DNA of 64,000 nt from Terriglobia bacterium (GTDB taxonomy: Bacteria > Acidobacteriota > Terriglobia > Bryobacterales > UBA6623): the NCBI GenBank assembly GCA_009838515.1, contig VXRL01000092.1:99338-163337 (forward strand). Direction: 5' to 3'. Below, piece by piece: positions 35,543-44,586 of this stretch. Within the stretch, counting starts at the first letter, position 1. Each line of letters begins with the position of its first letter. The notes under the pieces are model-generated. The model saw nothing but the letters and a program-made list of their open reading frames with translations. It was not told where the DNA came from and searched no databases. Made by a program: the position numbers and the translations under genes.

Positions 35543-38500
35543 CTATTCCCCCAGCTCGGCGGGCTCGAATGGCGGCGGTGGCTGTTGCATCTGGGCTCCG
35601 GGCGGCGCGACGATCACCCCTTCGTCCATCGTCCAGAGCGTGCGGCGGCCGCCCGAAGAATCGATGATGAGCTTCTTGCGGCCCGGCAGGATCTCTTCCA
35701 TCGCTTCCAGGTACAGGCGCGTCGAAGTTGGACCGGGAGCGGCGCGATAGGCTGATTCGAGCTGCTGGAAGCGCGCAGCGTCGCCGCCCGCGCGGTCCGT
35801 GCGGCTCGCCATGTAGCCGTGGGCTTCCTGTACCAGTGCCTCGCCCTGGCCCCTGGCCAGCGCGACCTGCTCGTTGGCGTAGCCCTCGGCCTCGTTGATC
35901 ATCCGGCTCTTTTCTTCCAAGGCCCCCGCGACCTCGCGAAAGGCGTCGACAACCTCTACCGACGGGTGCATGTCTTGGAAGCGCACGTGCAGCACGCGCA
36001 CGCCCGTGCCGTAGTCTGCCAGCCGCCGCTGCAGCTCTTCGGCGGCCCGCCGCTCGGTCTGGTGGCGGCCCGTCGTCAGCAGCGCATCGAGCGACACCGT
36101 GTTGACGACGCTGCGCAGCGCCGCTTCCGATGCGGCGCGGATGACGGCCTCGGGATCTAGCTGCTGGAAGATGTAGTCGTCAGGCCGGTCGATGTCGTAG
36201 TGCACCACGGCGGTCATCTCGATCATGTTCTGGTCGCCGGTCAGCATCAGCGTCTCTTCGTCGGCGAGCTGGATGCGGCCGTCCCGGTGCTGGATGTTCC
36301 ATTCGTACGACGGGGGCTCACTGAATGCTGCGCCCTCCGAAGTGCGGAAGCCGATCTCGATCGCGCGAATCTGCCGTGCCCGCACGCGCGTCAGCCGGTC
36401 GACGGGCCACGGCAGCTTGAAGTTCAATCCCGGTTCTCGATTGGGCAGCACCCTGCGGCCGAAGCGCTCGACCACGCCCACTTCCTCGGTGCGGATGGTG
36501 AAGACGGCCGTGGACGCCCACAGGACTAGCAGAGCGGCTGCGGCGGGCTTTGCCAGCAGCCTGCGGTTCTCTACCAGCCACGCGAAGCCTGCGGCGGGAT
36601 CGATGCCGCGAAGGATGTCGAGGATGGCTCTCCAGACCTGGGCGATGCCGACGTGCGACCGCACGCGCTCCCAGCGCGAGAGCTGGCCAGCGGGCCGCTC
36701 GATGCGCAGCAGGCGCACCGAGTTGAGCATCACGAAGATCGAGGAGATCTGGTGGACTCCGGCCGCAAGTGCCGGCCCCATCCAGCCGATGCCGGCGATG
36801 TAGACGGAAACCACGTTGACCACGCCGGCGAAGAGGATGATGTTCTGCCACACCGTGGTGACGGCTCGCTTGGAAACCCCGAACAGCTTGGGCAGTCTTT
36901 CGATCTCGGGATTGAGATCGACGACATCGGCCGCCTCGGCCGCGATGTCGGCACCGGAGCCTGAGATCGCCACGCCGACATCGGCTGCCGCCAGGGCGGG
37001 CGCGTCGTTGACGCCGTCGCCGATCATGGCAACCTTGCGACCCTGCACTTGCAGTTGCTTGATCCGGTCCAGCTTCTGCTCCGGCAGCAGCTCGGCCTCC
37101 ACGTGCGTGATGCCGACCACCCGCGCCATCGCGTCCGCTGCCTTGCGACGGTCGCCGGTGAGCAGGATGATGTTGCTGATGCCTAGGTCCTCGATCTCGT
37201 GGACCGCATCGTGAGCGCCCTTGCGAGGCGTGTCTCGCAGCAAGATCGCGCCCGCGCACCGGTCGCCCTCGGCGACTAGGACCGGGGTCGCCCCGGCCCG
37301 GTCGGAGGCAGTCAAGTAGTCTTCCAGGCCATAGATGCCGTGGTCGTTGAGGAAGGCCTCGTTGCCGGCCCGAACGGTCTTGCCGCCGTGGATGCACTCC
37401 GCGCCGCGCCCGGGCACGATCTGCGCGTCTTGGAATTCCCCGGCGGCGATTCCGCGTTCTTCAGCGGCGCGGACGATCACCTTGGCGAGCGGGTGGTCCG
37501 AGCTCGCTTCCGCCGTGGCCCCGAGAGTGAGCACCCGCTCCTCGCTGTAGCCCGGGGCCACCAAGATATCGACGATCTCGAACTCCCCGGTGGTCAACGT
37601 GCCGGTCTTGTCAAAGACGATAGTGTCGATCTTGGAGGCGGTCTGGACGACCTGCCCGCCGCGGGCCAGCAGGCCGCGACGGGCCAACCCGCCGATGGCG
37701 GCGACCATGGCGGCCGGCGTGGCCAGGATCAGCGCGCAGGGGCACCCGACGATCAGGACGGCCACGGCCCGGCGCACGCGCTCGGTGGTCTCGACGTCGC
37801 TGGAAAGGAAATAGACCGCGCCGGCGGCCAGCAGGATCGCCGGGAGGAAGTAGCGGGCGTAGCGGTCGGCTTCCCGCACCACGGGCGCGGTGCGGTGGTC
37901 GCGGGCTTCTTCCACCAGGTGGATGAGCCGAGCTAGGGTGGACTCCTCGGCGGCATAGGTCACCCGGATGTGGAGCAGGCCGTGACCGTTCAGCGTGCCG
38001 GAAAATACCTCGTCTCCCTCGCTCTTGTCGCGGGGCACGGATTCTCCCGTGATGGGGCTCTCGTCGACAGACGATTCACCCCGTTCGACCGTGCCGTCGG
38101 CGGCGATTCGCTCGCCAGCGCGTACTACGACCAAATCGCCGGGCTCTAAGTCCTCGACATGGACTTCGACCTCCTCACCATCACGCAGCACGCGGGCGTG
38201 GTGAGGCAGTTGGTCCACGAAGCGGTGGATCGCCCGCTCGGTCCGCCCGGCGGCCCAGGCCTCCAGCCCCTCGCCGAGGAGCATGATGAACATGGCCTCG
38301 GCGGCCGCCAGGTACTCTCCGATCGCCAAGGCGGCGCCCGCCGCGATGACAATCGCCAGGTCTGCCGAGATCTTGCGGTCGAGCAACTCGGAGATGGCCC
38401 GGTAGAAGGTCTTGTAGCCCGCCAGCACCGCGAGGAAGATCGCGGTGTCGATTCCAAGCAGGGAATCGAAGATGCCGAACAGGTTCAGCAGCAGCAGGAC

Positions 38501-38584
38501 GCCTACGACAACTGTGAATCCTACGTACTTGATCTGCTCGCGGCGATCGCGATTGATCGCGTGGTCCTCGGAGACGACATGCAC
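35543..38584 (-). CDS. P1B-type metal ATPase fused to HflK (SPFH) domain
   Basis: 1013 residues, GTG start. Residues 1 to about 625 form a complete heavy-metal P1B ATPase. It has membrane helices, the actuator TGES loop (DESPITGESV), the transport-site VGCPCALILATP near 280, DKTGTLTTGEF near 324, the P1B-specific SSDHPLAK, and GDGVNDAPALAAADVGVAIS near 520. No N-terminal HMA domain or CxxC is present. From about residue 670 a new transmembrane helix (ALLVLWASTAVFTIRTEE) leads into an HflK-type SPFH domain: GVVERFGRRVLPNREPGLNF, LTGDQNMIEMTAVVHYDIDR, RVLHVRFQDMHPSVEVVDAF, NEAEGYANEQVALARGQGEA. The frame is continuous, so this is a genuine fusion. HflC and a second HflK follow in the operon. 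Predicted role is a metal exporter built into an SPFH ring. Confidence 0.92.
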   Translation of the reverse strand: MHVVSEDHAINRDRREQIKYVGFTVVVGVLLLLNLFGIFDSLLGIDTAIFLAVLAGYKTFYRAISELLDRKISADLAIVIAAGAALAIGEYLAAAEAMFIMLLGEGLEAWAAGRTERAIHRFVDQLPHHARVLRDGEEVEVHVEDLEPGDLVVVRAGERIAADGTVERGESSVDESPITGESVPRDKSEGDEVFSGTLNGHGLLHIRVTYAAEESTLARLIHLVEEARDHRTAPVVREADRYARYFLPAILLAAGAVYFLSSDVETTERVRRAVAVLIVGCPCALILATPAAMVAAIGGLARRGLLARGGQVVQTASKIDTIVFDKTGTLTTGEFEIVDILVAPGYSEERVLTLGATAEASSDHPLAKVIVRAAEERGIAAGEFQDAQIVPGRGAECIHGGKTVRAGNEAFLNDHGIYGLEDYLTASDRAGATPVLVAEGDRCAGAILLRDTPRKGAHDAVHEIEDLGISNIILLTGDRRKAADAMARVVGITHVEAELLPEQKLDRIKQLQVQGRKVAMIGDGVNDAPALAAADVGVAISGSGADIAAEAADVVDLNPEIERLPKLFGVSKRAVTTVWQNIILFAGVVNVVSVYIAGIGWMGPALAAGVHQISSIFVMLNSVRLLRIERPAGQLSRWERVRSHVGIAQVWRAILDILRGIDPAAGFAWLVENRRLLAKPAAAALLVLWASTAVFTIRTEEVGVVERFGRRVLPNREPGLNFKLPWPVDRLTRVRARQIRAIEIGFRTSEGAAFSEPPSYEWNIQHRDGRIQLADEETLMLTGDQNMIEMTAVVHYDIDRPDDYIFQQLDPEAVIRAASEAALRSVVNTVSLDALLTTGRHQTERRAAEELQRRLADYGTGVRVLHVRFQDMHPSVEVVDAFREVAGALEEKSRMINEAEGYANEQVALARGQGEALVQEAHGYMASRTDRAGGDAARFQQLESAYRAAPGPTSTRLYLEAMEEILPGRKKLIIDSSGGRRTLWTMDEGVIVAPPGAQMQQPPPPFEPAELGE

Positions 38585-38751
38585 TGGTAGACAAAGATAG
38601 CAAAGACGACTGTTGCCCCCGACACGGGTGCGGGCTTAGTGACTCAGCGTGTAGAGTCGGCAGTGGGTCCTTGGCGTTTACCGAACTCTCCTTATGGTCA
38701 TCTAGGGCAAACTAGTGTCAGCAGACTCGGACTATCGACATCGAGCGGCTT

Positions 38752-41700
38752 CTACGGACAGTCGGAGTAAGCCGTTGACGAACAACGAGCCTTGAGATCG
38801 TCCGCCGTCCGGAGTTGACTCTGCGACATCCGCTGCCGTACCACAGCCAGTTCATCATTTGCACTCTCTTCGCCGTTCTGAACCGCGAGGCTCAGCCAGA
38901 CATGGGCGGTTACAAGATTCCTCGTCACACCAGAACCGCTCAAATACGCTTGGCCCAGCTGCCATTGCGAGAATGCATTGCCCTGCACCGCCGCGGAACG
39001 GTACCACCGTGCGGATTCTGCAACGTCGATCCGGACGCCCCTACCGAACTCGTACATCGAGCCGAGCCATGATTGGGCCGATGCAAGACCTTGGTCTGCA
39101 GCTCGGCGGAACCAGATTGCGGCCCCCCTATAGTTCTGAAGGACGCCGCTACCTTGGTAGTACAAGAGACCGAGGCCGAACTCTCCCCACGCAGCGCGCT
39201 GAGCGGCTGCCAGACGAAACCACATCGCTGCCTCTCGGTGGTCTTCGGGCGAACTGACTTCGGCGAAGTGCCAAAACCCCAACGACACCTGAGCGGAATC
39301 GAGGTCCTTGTTCGCGGCGAGCAGATAGAGCCTCCGTGCCGCGATCGGATTCGTGGTGACGCCCTCACCCGATTCAAGCAATCGCGCTAGGCTGTACTGT
39401 GCCCATCTTCGACCTCCAGCTGCCGCCTTCCGATACCAATCTGCCGCCTGGGCGAAGTCAACATCGACCGCTAGTCCTCGCCGGTACATGTTCCCGAGAG
39501 AGCTCTGAGAATATGCATCGCCTTGGGCTGCCGCGAGTCGAAACCACCGTAGCGCCTCCCCGTAGTCCTGCTCTACCCCGTCTCCAAAGTAAAATAGTGC
39601 GCCGAGTAGAGATTGGGCGTCGGCGTCTCCTTGTTCAGCGGGTCCCCTGGCCGATTCCAGCCATTCGGCATAGTCAGGTGGCGAAAGCGTGGCTTTGAAC
39701 CCGCCGGTAGACGTGCTAGTCAGTTGATAGCGGCGATGACCGGATCCCCAGACGAAGTCACCTGACTCGAACAGCGAGCCCGAATAGGTGAATGCGGTGC
39801 CTGACTTCCACAATCGCGCGACATCACCGCTGGCGCCTAGCGGAACCTCGACCGAGGCCGGAGCGAACTGAGCTGGGACTACATCCCAATCCGCTTGCAG
39901 GCGCCGAATCTTGCGGTTTCTCGAATCCGCGACGTAAACCTCGCTGCGAAGGTCAATCCAGAGACCAGCCGGGGAATTCAGTCGCGCTTGATCTGAGGGC
40001 CCTCCATCACCAACACTGCCGGCTAGGCCAGTACCCGCAACAGTCTCCGCATAACCCGGGGTCTTGATTCTACGCACGACGTGGTTCCCCGAATCAGCCA
40101 CGTAGATACCTCCCCTCCAGTCCACAGCGACACCGCTTGGGAGATTTAGCCATGCGGAGGTGGCGGGCTCGCCGTCTCCTGTGTACCCCCGGCTTCCAGT
40201 CCCCATGATGGTGGAGATGGTTCCGTCCAAGTCTACTCTGCGAACCATGTGGTTTCGAGTGTCGGCGATGTAAACGGATCCATACATGTCGACTGCGACG
40301 CCTTCTGGATTGTTCAGGGTCGCTAGATCGGCCGGGCCGCCGTCCCCGCCGAACCCGACGCGCGAGTTGCCCGCTACCGTGGTAATGATTCCATTCGAGA
40401 CTCTCCGGATGCGATGATTGCCAGTGTCCGCGATATAGACATTCCCAAGAGCGTCGACCGCGACATCACTCGGACGCAGGAGCATTGCCTCGGTTGAGGG
40501 ACCATCGTCACCGCCGAATCCCGGCCGGCCGGAACCGGCAATTGTGGTAATGGTGCCATTCGAATCAATCACCCTAATCCGGTGGTTTGTCGAGTCTGCG
40601 ACATACAATCGACCCGCTCCATCGAGCGCGAGGCCTTGGGGGTTCCACAGACGGGCACTGGTTGCCGCCCCGCGGTCGCCGCGGAAGCCAGCAATGCCCC
40701 TGCCCGCGACCGTCGTGATCACACCCGAGGGTGTGATCTTTCGGACCCTGTGGTTCTCCGTGTCGGAGACATAAACTTCCCCGGAGTCTGAGACGGCCAC
40801 GCCGGATGGGTTTGCGAGCCGTGCTGCCACGGCTGTGCCTTGGTCGCCACGAAAGCCATAAGATCCCGAACCGGCCACGGTGTGAATGGAGAATCCATGA
40901 CCGGCCCCTTGGGCAGGCGCGAGAATTGGCTCAGACAGCCAAACTCTGCCAGGCCCCAGCGACAGCTTGTACGTGCCGCGATCCTGATGGGCGATCACCG
41001 AGCCACTGACTATCTGCTGGTCGTCGAGCCGGTACGAGCGATCCTCAGCACGCATCAATGTGACTACGTCAACCCCAGAGATGAGGTTGACCGTGGTCGC
41101 TTCGGCAATGAAGGTCGCACTCCAGTTGCCGTCGTCACGAGTGAGCCGGTACTTGTTGCCGTTTCGGGCGGTTACAATATCGCCGCTCTGGAACGGGGAA
41201 TCGTTCAGAGTATATCCACCTCCAGACGACTGAACAAGAGTAATTGATTCACCACTTTGGCCTAGCACAACAGAAATCTTGGTGGCCCTTGGATGTAGGA
41301 ACGATTCAGACTCCAAGTAGTCCTTAATGGCATCGTATATCCGGTCAAATCGATTGAAATAGGCACGATAGTCGGAATCACACGGGGGAGTGCGAATGGA
41401 TCCGCCGCCCATCACTCCAATAAGCCGGCCATCAGACTCGCGAAAGATCGCTGAGCCGGACGATCCTCTCTCAGTGCTCCCGCGCCGCCAGCGAACCGAC
41501 CCAAATCCAATAGAGTCAAGCCCCGACCAATTCACATGAGTTGTCTCACCAAAGGCGATACGCTTGAAAGCACCGTCAGGATGGGATACATTCACAACCT
41601 CTGTGCCGTCTTGGATGCTTGCAGGGTCCCAGCCCGTTCTTGTGACACCGGTCTTTCTCAAGACCTGCTGCCTGTCGAGACTCAGCAGAGCAAAATCGTT

Positions 41701-42759
41701 GTATCTATCTGGTCCTTTCGCCAGTACTAGTCTTGCGCCAGAAGTTCTGTCCAAGTTGTACAAGCTAGGCTGTCCATAGCACTCTCCAGTCTGGTAGTTC
41801 CAGATGAACTCGGTATTTTGCGCGTCTTCGTTGTCCCCGATGCAGTGAGCTGCTGTCAGCATGAGCAATGTCTCATCCGAGTCATATCGTGGATTTATGA
41901 GCGTGCCGGAACAAGAATAGCTTCCGTCGGATTTCGAGGTTATCAGCAGCGCAACGGATGGATATTCCGGATCCTGCCAATCTGGATAGCACGAAATGTC
42001 AAGATGGCAGCCGGCAATTGATCGAGGAGTTAATATTCCGGGCACAACTGGCGACCAGTTAGAGCGCTTGCCCGGACTCCGGAGGGTGCTGGGCAGGATG
42101 TGAGCGATCTCATTGACCCGAAATGGAATTCCATCAGGCGGTTCCGCGTTGCGCCGAAGTATGAATTCGATCGTGACTGAGTTCCCAAAGACGATGTCAC
42201 TCCAGAAGTCGCTGTCACCTTGGGGGCCGAGTCCCTCGTAAGGTCCCGCAAACGGGGTTCCCACACTTGCTCTGCGCGGATAGGCGTATACTTGACCGTC
42301 CACGTCGAAGCCTTCAAAGTGGAGCCTCATCGCGCTTGCACCAATCGAGCGGATCGTTGTTCTCCAAACGAAGAGCCCTTCGTCGGTTTGCTCCCAGCGG
42401 CCAGGACGGCGGGGCGCGACGTCCGAGCCGATTGCTGCGTTTGCCTCGACCGGTAGTGATCGAGAAGGACCTAACCAAGACGGGCCGAGCCTCGACCGCA
42501 TCTCATTGACCAAGTTGGTATCGAGATGGGGCAGGATGATCGGTTGGGGCTGGTGCCGGAGCAAGAGCGGTCCGACAGGCCCGGCAAGAGGTGCTTGGCG
42601 GAACGCTGGAAAGGCTCGCTCGACAATAGCCGAATCCATTCCCGGAGGACTGTCTTGGCCCACTAGGTTCGTCAAGAACAGGCCGCATGAAGCAAGTCGG
42701 AATGCTCGGTAGCGGAACTGCGCGAGTCGTCGCCACCAGGTCTCGATGGCTTCATTCAC
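38752..42759 (-). CDS. Secreted trypsin-like protease with NHL and Sel1 repeats
   Basis: About 1335 residues; start uncertain (GTG at 42759, 42762 or 42825). I prefer 42759 because the hydrophobic stretch FRLASCGLFLTNLVG then lies near the N-terminus as a signal. Numbering below is from 42825. The protease domain has LMLTAAHCIG (His near 326), DRYNDFALLSLD (Asp near 377) and TERGSSGSAIF (Ser near 456), so the catalytic triad is complete. Residues 645-980 hold six NHL repeats of the teneurin-like type (for example LANPSGVAVSDSGEVYVSDT, HRVRKI, ITTVAG). Residues 1058-1330 are Sel1/TPR-like repeats (AEQGDADAQSLLGALFYFGD, AMWFRLAAAQ). Three copies of a short YxLxxxxFxSGD unit flank the propeller. 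Base composition is more AT-rich than its neighbours. Confidence 0.85.
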   Translation of the reverse strand: MNEAIETWWRRLAQFRYRAFRLASCGLFLTNLVGQDSPPGMDSAIVERAFPAFRQAPLAGPVGPLLLRHQPQPIILPHLDTNLVNEMRSRLGPSWLGPSRSLPVEANAAIGSDVAPRRPGRWEQTDEGLFVWRTTIRSIGASAMRLHFEGFDVDGQVYAYPRRASVGTPFAGPYEGLGPQGDSDFWSDIVFGNSVTIEFILRRNAEPPDGIPFRVNEIAHILPSTLRSPGKRSNWSPVVPGILTPRSIAGCHLDISCYPDWQDPEYPSVALLITSKSDGSYSCSGTLINPRYDSDETLLMLTAAHCIGDNEDAQNTEFIWNYQTGECYGQPSLYNLDRTSGARLVLAKGPDRYNDFALLSLDRQQVLRKTGVTRTGWDPASIQDGTEVVNVSHPDGAFKRIAFGETTHVNWSGLDSIGFGSVRWRRGSTERGSSGSAIFRESDGRLIGVMGGGSIRTPPCDSDYRAYFNRFDRIYDAIKDYLESESFLHPRATKISVVLGQSGESITLVQSSGGGYTLNDSPFQSGDIVTARNGNKYRLTRDDGNWSATFIAEATTVNLISGVDVVTLMRAEDRSYRLDDQQIVSGSVIAHQDRGTYKLSLGPGRVWLSEPILAPAQGAGHGFSIHTVAGSGSYGFRGDQGTAVAARLANPSGVAVSDSGEVYVSDTENHRVRKITPSGVITTVAGRGIAGFRGDRGAATSARLWNPQGLALDGAGRLYVADSTNHRIRVIDSNGTITTIAGSGRPGFGGDDGPSTEAMLLRPSDVAVDALGNVYIADTGNHRIRRVSNGIITTVAGNSRVGFGGDGGPADLATLNNPEGVAVDMYGSVYIADTRNHMVRRVDLDGTISTIMGTGSRGYTGDGEPATSAWLNLPSGVAVDWRGGIYVADSGNHVVRRIKTPGYAETVAGTGLAGSVGDGGPSDQARLNSPAGLWIDLRSEVYVADSRNRKIRRLQADWDVVPAQFAPASVEVPLGASGDVARLWKSGTAFTYSGSLFESGDFVWGSGHRRYQLTSTSTGGFKATLSPPDYAEWLESARGPAEQGDADAQSLLGALFYFGDGVEQDYGEALRWFRLAAAQGDAYSQSSLGNMYRRGLAVDVDFAQAADWYRKAAAGGRRWAQYSLARLLESGEGVTTNPIAARRLYLLAANKDLDSAQVSLGFWHFAEVSSPEDHREAAMWFRLAAAQRAAWGEFGLGLLYYQGSGVLQNYRGAAIWFRRAADQGLASAQSWLGSMYEFGRGVRIDVAESARWYRSAAVQGNAFSQWQLGQAYLSGSGVTRNLVTAHVWLSLAVQNGEESANDELAVVRQRMSQSQLRTADDLKARCSSTAYSDCP

Positions 42760-42963
42760 CACGTACGTTGGGCAGGAATAGGATGGCTTCGAAATTCGCT
42801 TGATGCCGGGGGACGCACTCAACACGATGGGAGGTGAACACTTGCTCGCCGACTGTCCGACATTCGGCCCGATTCGAGAGAATCTATCGATCGCCTTGGA
42901 GATTCGACCGGCTTAGTTTGGGCGGGTCGTAGGGGAATTCGTCCATTGTACAATCACTGCTTC

Positions 42964-44586
42964 ATGCTCGGGAAGAGTTACGCGAAGGGCCCGACTATCC
43001 CTCTGATCGGGAAGACTATCGGGGACGTTTTCGACAACACGGTCGCGGCGCACTCGGGCAAGGATGCCCTCGTCTCACGCCACCAGGGGCTGCGGCTCAC
43101 CTATGCAGAGCTGGACAGGGGTGTGAGCGAAGTCGCGGCAGGGTTGTGGGGCTTGGGAATCCGTCCCGGCGACAGGGTCGGCATGTGGGCCTCGAGCTGC
43201 GTTGAGTGGGTCTATCTGCAGGTAGCCACTGCCAAGATCGGAGCCGTCCTGGTCAACGTAAATCCCGCCTACCGAGCCCGCGACATGGCATACATCTTGG
43301 AACGCTCGGGCATCAAGGCCATCTTCCTGCACGAGCAGGACGCCCGCGTGAACTACGCCGACCTGCTGGAGGAGGCGACGGGCAGGAGCAATCACTCGCT
43401 GCGCGCTTCGGTGCTGTTAGGCACGCCGCAGTGGGACCGCATGATCGACGGCGGAGTCGCTCCCGATCCCGGACCGAGAGACTTGCACGAGGTCGTCAAC
43501 ATCCAGTACACGTCCGGTACGACCGGCAGCCCGAAGGGCGTGCTGCTCACTCATCACAACTTGGTCAACAACGCCTACCTCGTGGGTGCCGGGCTGCGCT
43601 GGACTCCCGCTGACATCCTGTGTATGCCCGTCCCCCTCTACCACTGTTTCGGCTGTGTGCTGGGCTCGCTTCAGTGCATCGTCCACGGCGCCACGCTCGT
43701 ACTGCCGTCGGCGCAGTTCGATCCCTTGGCGACTCTCCAAGCCATTGACGAGTTGCGCTGCACCACTATCTACGGTGTGCCGACCATGTTCGTCGCCGAA
43801 CTCGACCATCCCGAGTTCGCCAGCTTCGACACCACCAGCCTGCGCACCGGGATCATGGCCGGCTCGCCGTGCCCCGTGGAGCTGATGAAGCGGGTGGTCC
43901 GACAGATGCACTGCTCCGAGATGACCATTGCCTACGGACAGACGGAATCTTCCCCGGCCATCACGCAGAGCACTTGCGATGATCCGCTGGAGGTCCGCAC
44001 CGCCACGGTCGGTCAGGCGATGCCATGCACCGAGGTGAAGGTGAGTGATCCGGAGACAGGCGAAACGGTTGACGTTGGAGTGCAGGGCGAGTTGCTGACG
44101 CGCGGCTATCTCGTGATGAAGGGTTACGACAAGGATCCTGACAACACGGCCCGGGCGGTCGACGGGGACGGCTGGCTCCATACCGGAGACCTAGCGACGA
44201 TGCGCCCGAACGGCAACTTGCGGATCACCGGGCGCGCCCGGGAAATGATTATCCGCGGCGGCGAGAACGTCTATCCCAGGGAGATCGAGGAGTACCTGCA
44301 CACGCATCCGGACATTGCCGACGTGTACGTGTTCGGTGTTCCCGACGCACGGCTCGGAGAGCGCGTAGCGGCCTGGATCAAGGCGCGCGACGGTTCCGGT
44401 CTCGCACAGGAAGCCGTCAAGGCGTTCTGCCAAGGCCAGATCGCCCACTTCAAGATTCCGGAGCTGATTCGGTTCGTCGACGAGTTCCCGCTGACGGTCA
44501 CCGGGAAGGTGCAGAAGTTCATCATGCGCGAGCGCGAGATCGAACTGCGCGGCCTCGCCAAGGCCGCGGCGGTGGAAACCGCCTGA
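42964..44586 (+). CDS. Acyl-CoA synthetase (AMP-forming)
   Basis: ANL-superfamily ligase of 540 residues from ATG 42964 (a TTG at 42946 would add six residues). The adenylate motif YTSGTTGSPKGVLLTHHNL is present, followed by AYGQTESSPAITQST, then DGWLHTGDLATM and GRAREMIIRGGENVYPREIE. The C-terminal catalytic lysine region is FPLTVTGKVQKFIMRE. The sequence resembles medium/long-chain fatty acid CoA ligases (FadD/AcsF-like). It activates fatty acids for oxidation or lipid synthesis. It stands alone between oppositely oriented genes. Confidence 0.93.
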   Translation: MLGKSYAKGPTIPLIGKTIGDVFDNTVAAHSGKDALVSRHQGLRLTYAELDRGVSEVAAGLWGLGIRPGDRVGMWASSCVEWVYLQVATAKIGAVLVNVNPAYRARDMAYILERSGIKAIFLHEQDARVNYADLLEEATGRSNHSLRASVLLGTPQWDRMIDGGVAPDPGPRDLHEVVNIQYTSGTTGSPKGVLLTHHNLVNNAYLVGAGLRWTPADILCMPVPLYHCFGCVLGSLQCIVHGATLVLPSAQFDPLATLQAIDELRCTTIYGVPTMFVAELDHPEFASFDTTSLRTGIMAGSPCPVELMKRVVRQMHCSEMTIAYGQTESSPAITQSTCDDPLEVRTATVGQAMPCTEVKVSDPETGETVDVGVQGELLTRGYLVMKGYDKDPDNTARAVDGDGWLHTGDLATMRPNGNLRITGRAREMIIRGGENVYPREIEEYLHTHPDIADVYVFGVPDARLGERVAAWIKARDGSGLAQEAVKAFCQGQIAHFKIPELIRFVDEFPLTVTGKVQKFIMREREIELRGLAKAAAVETA

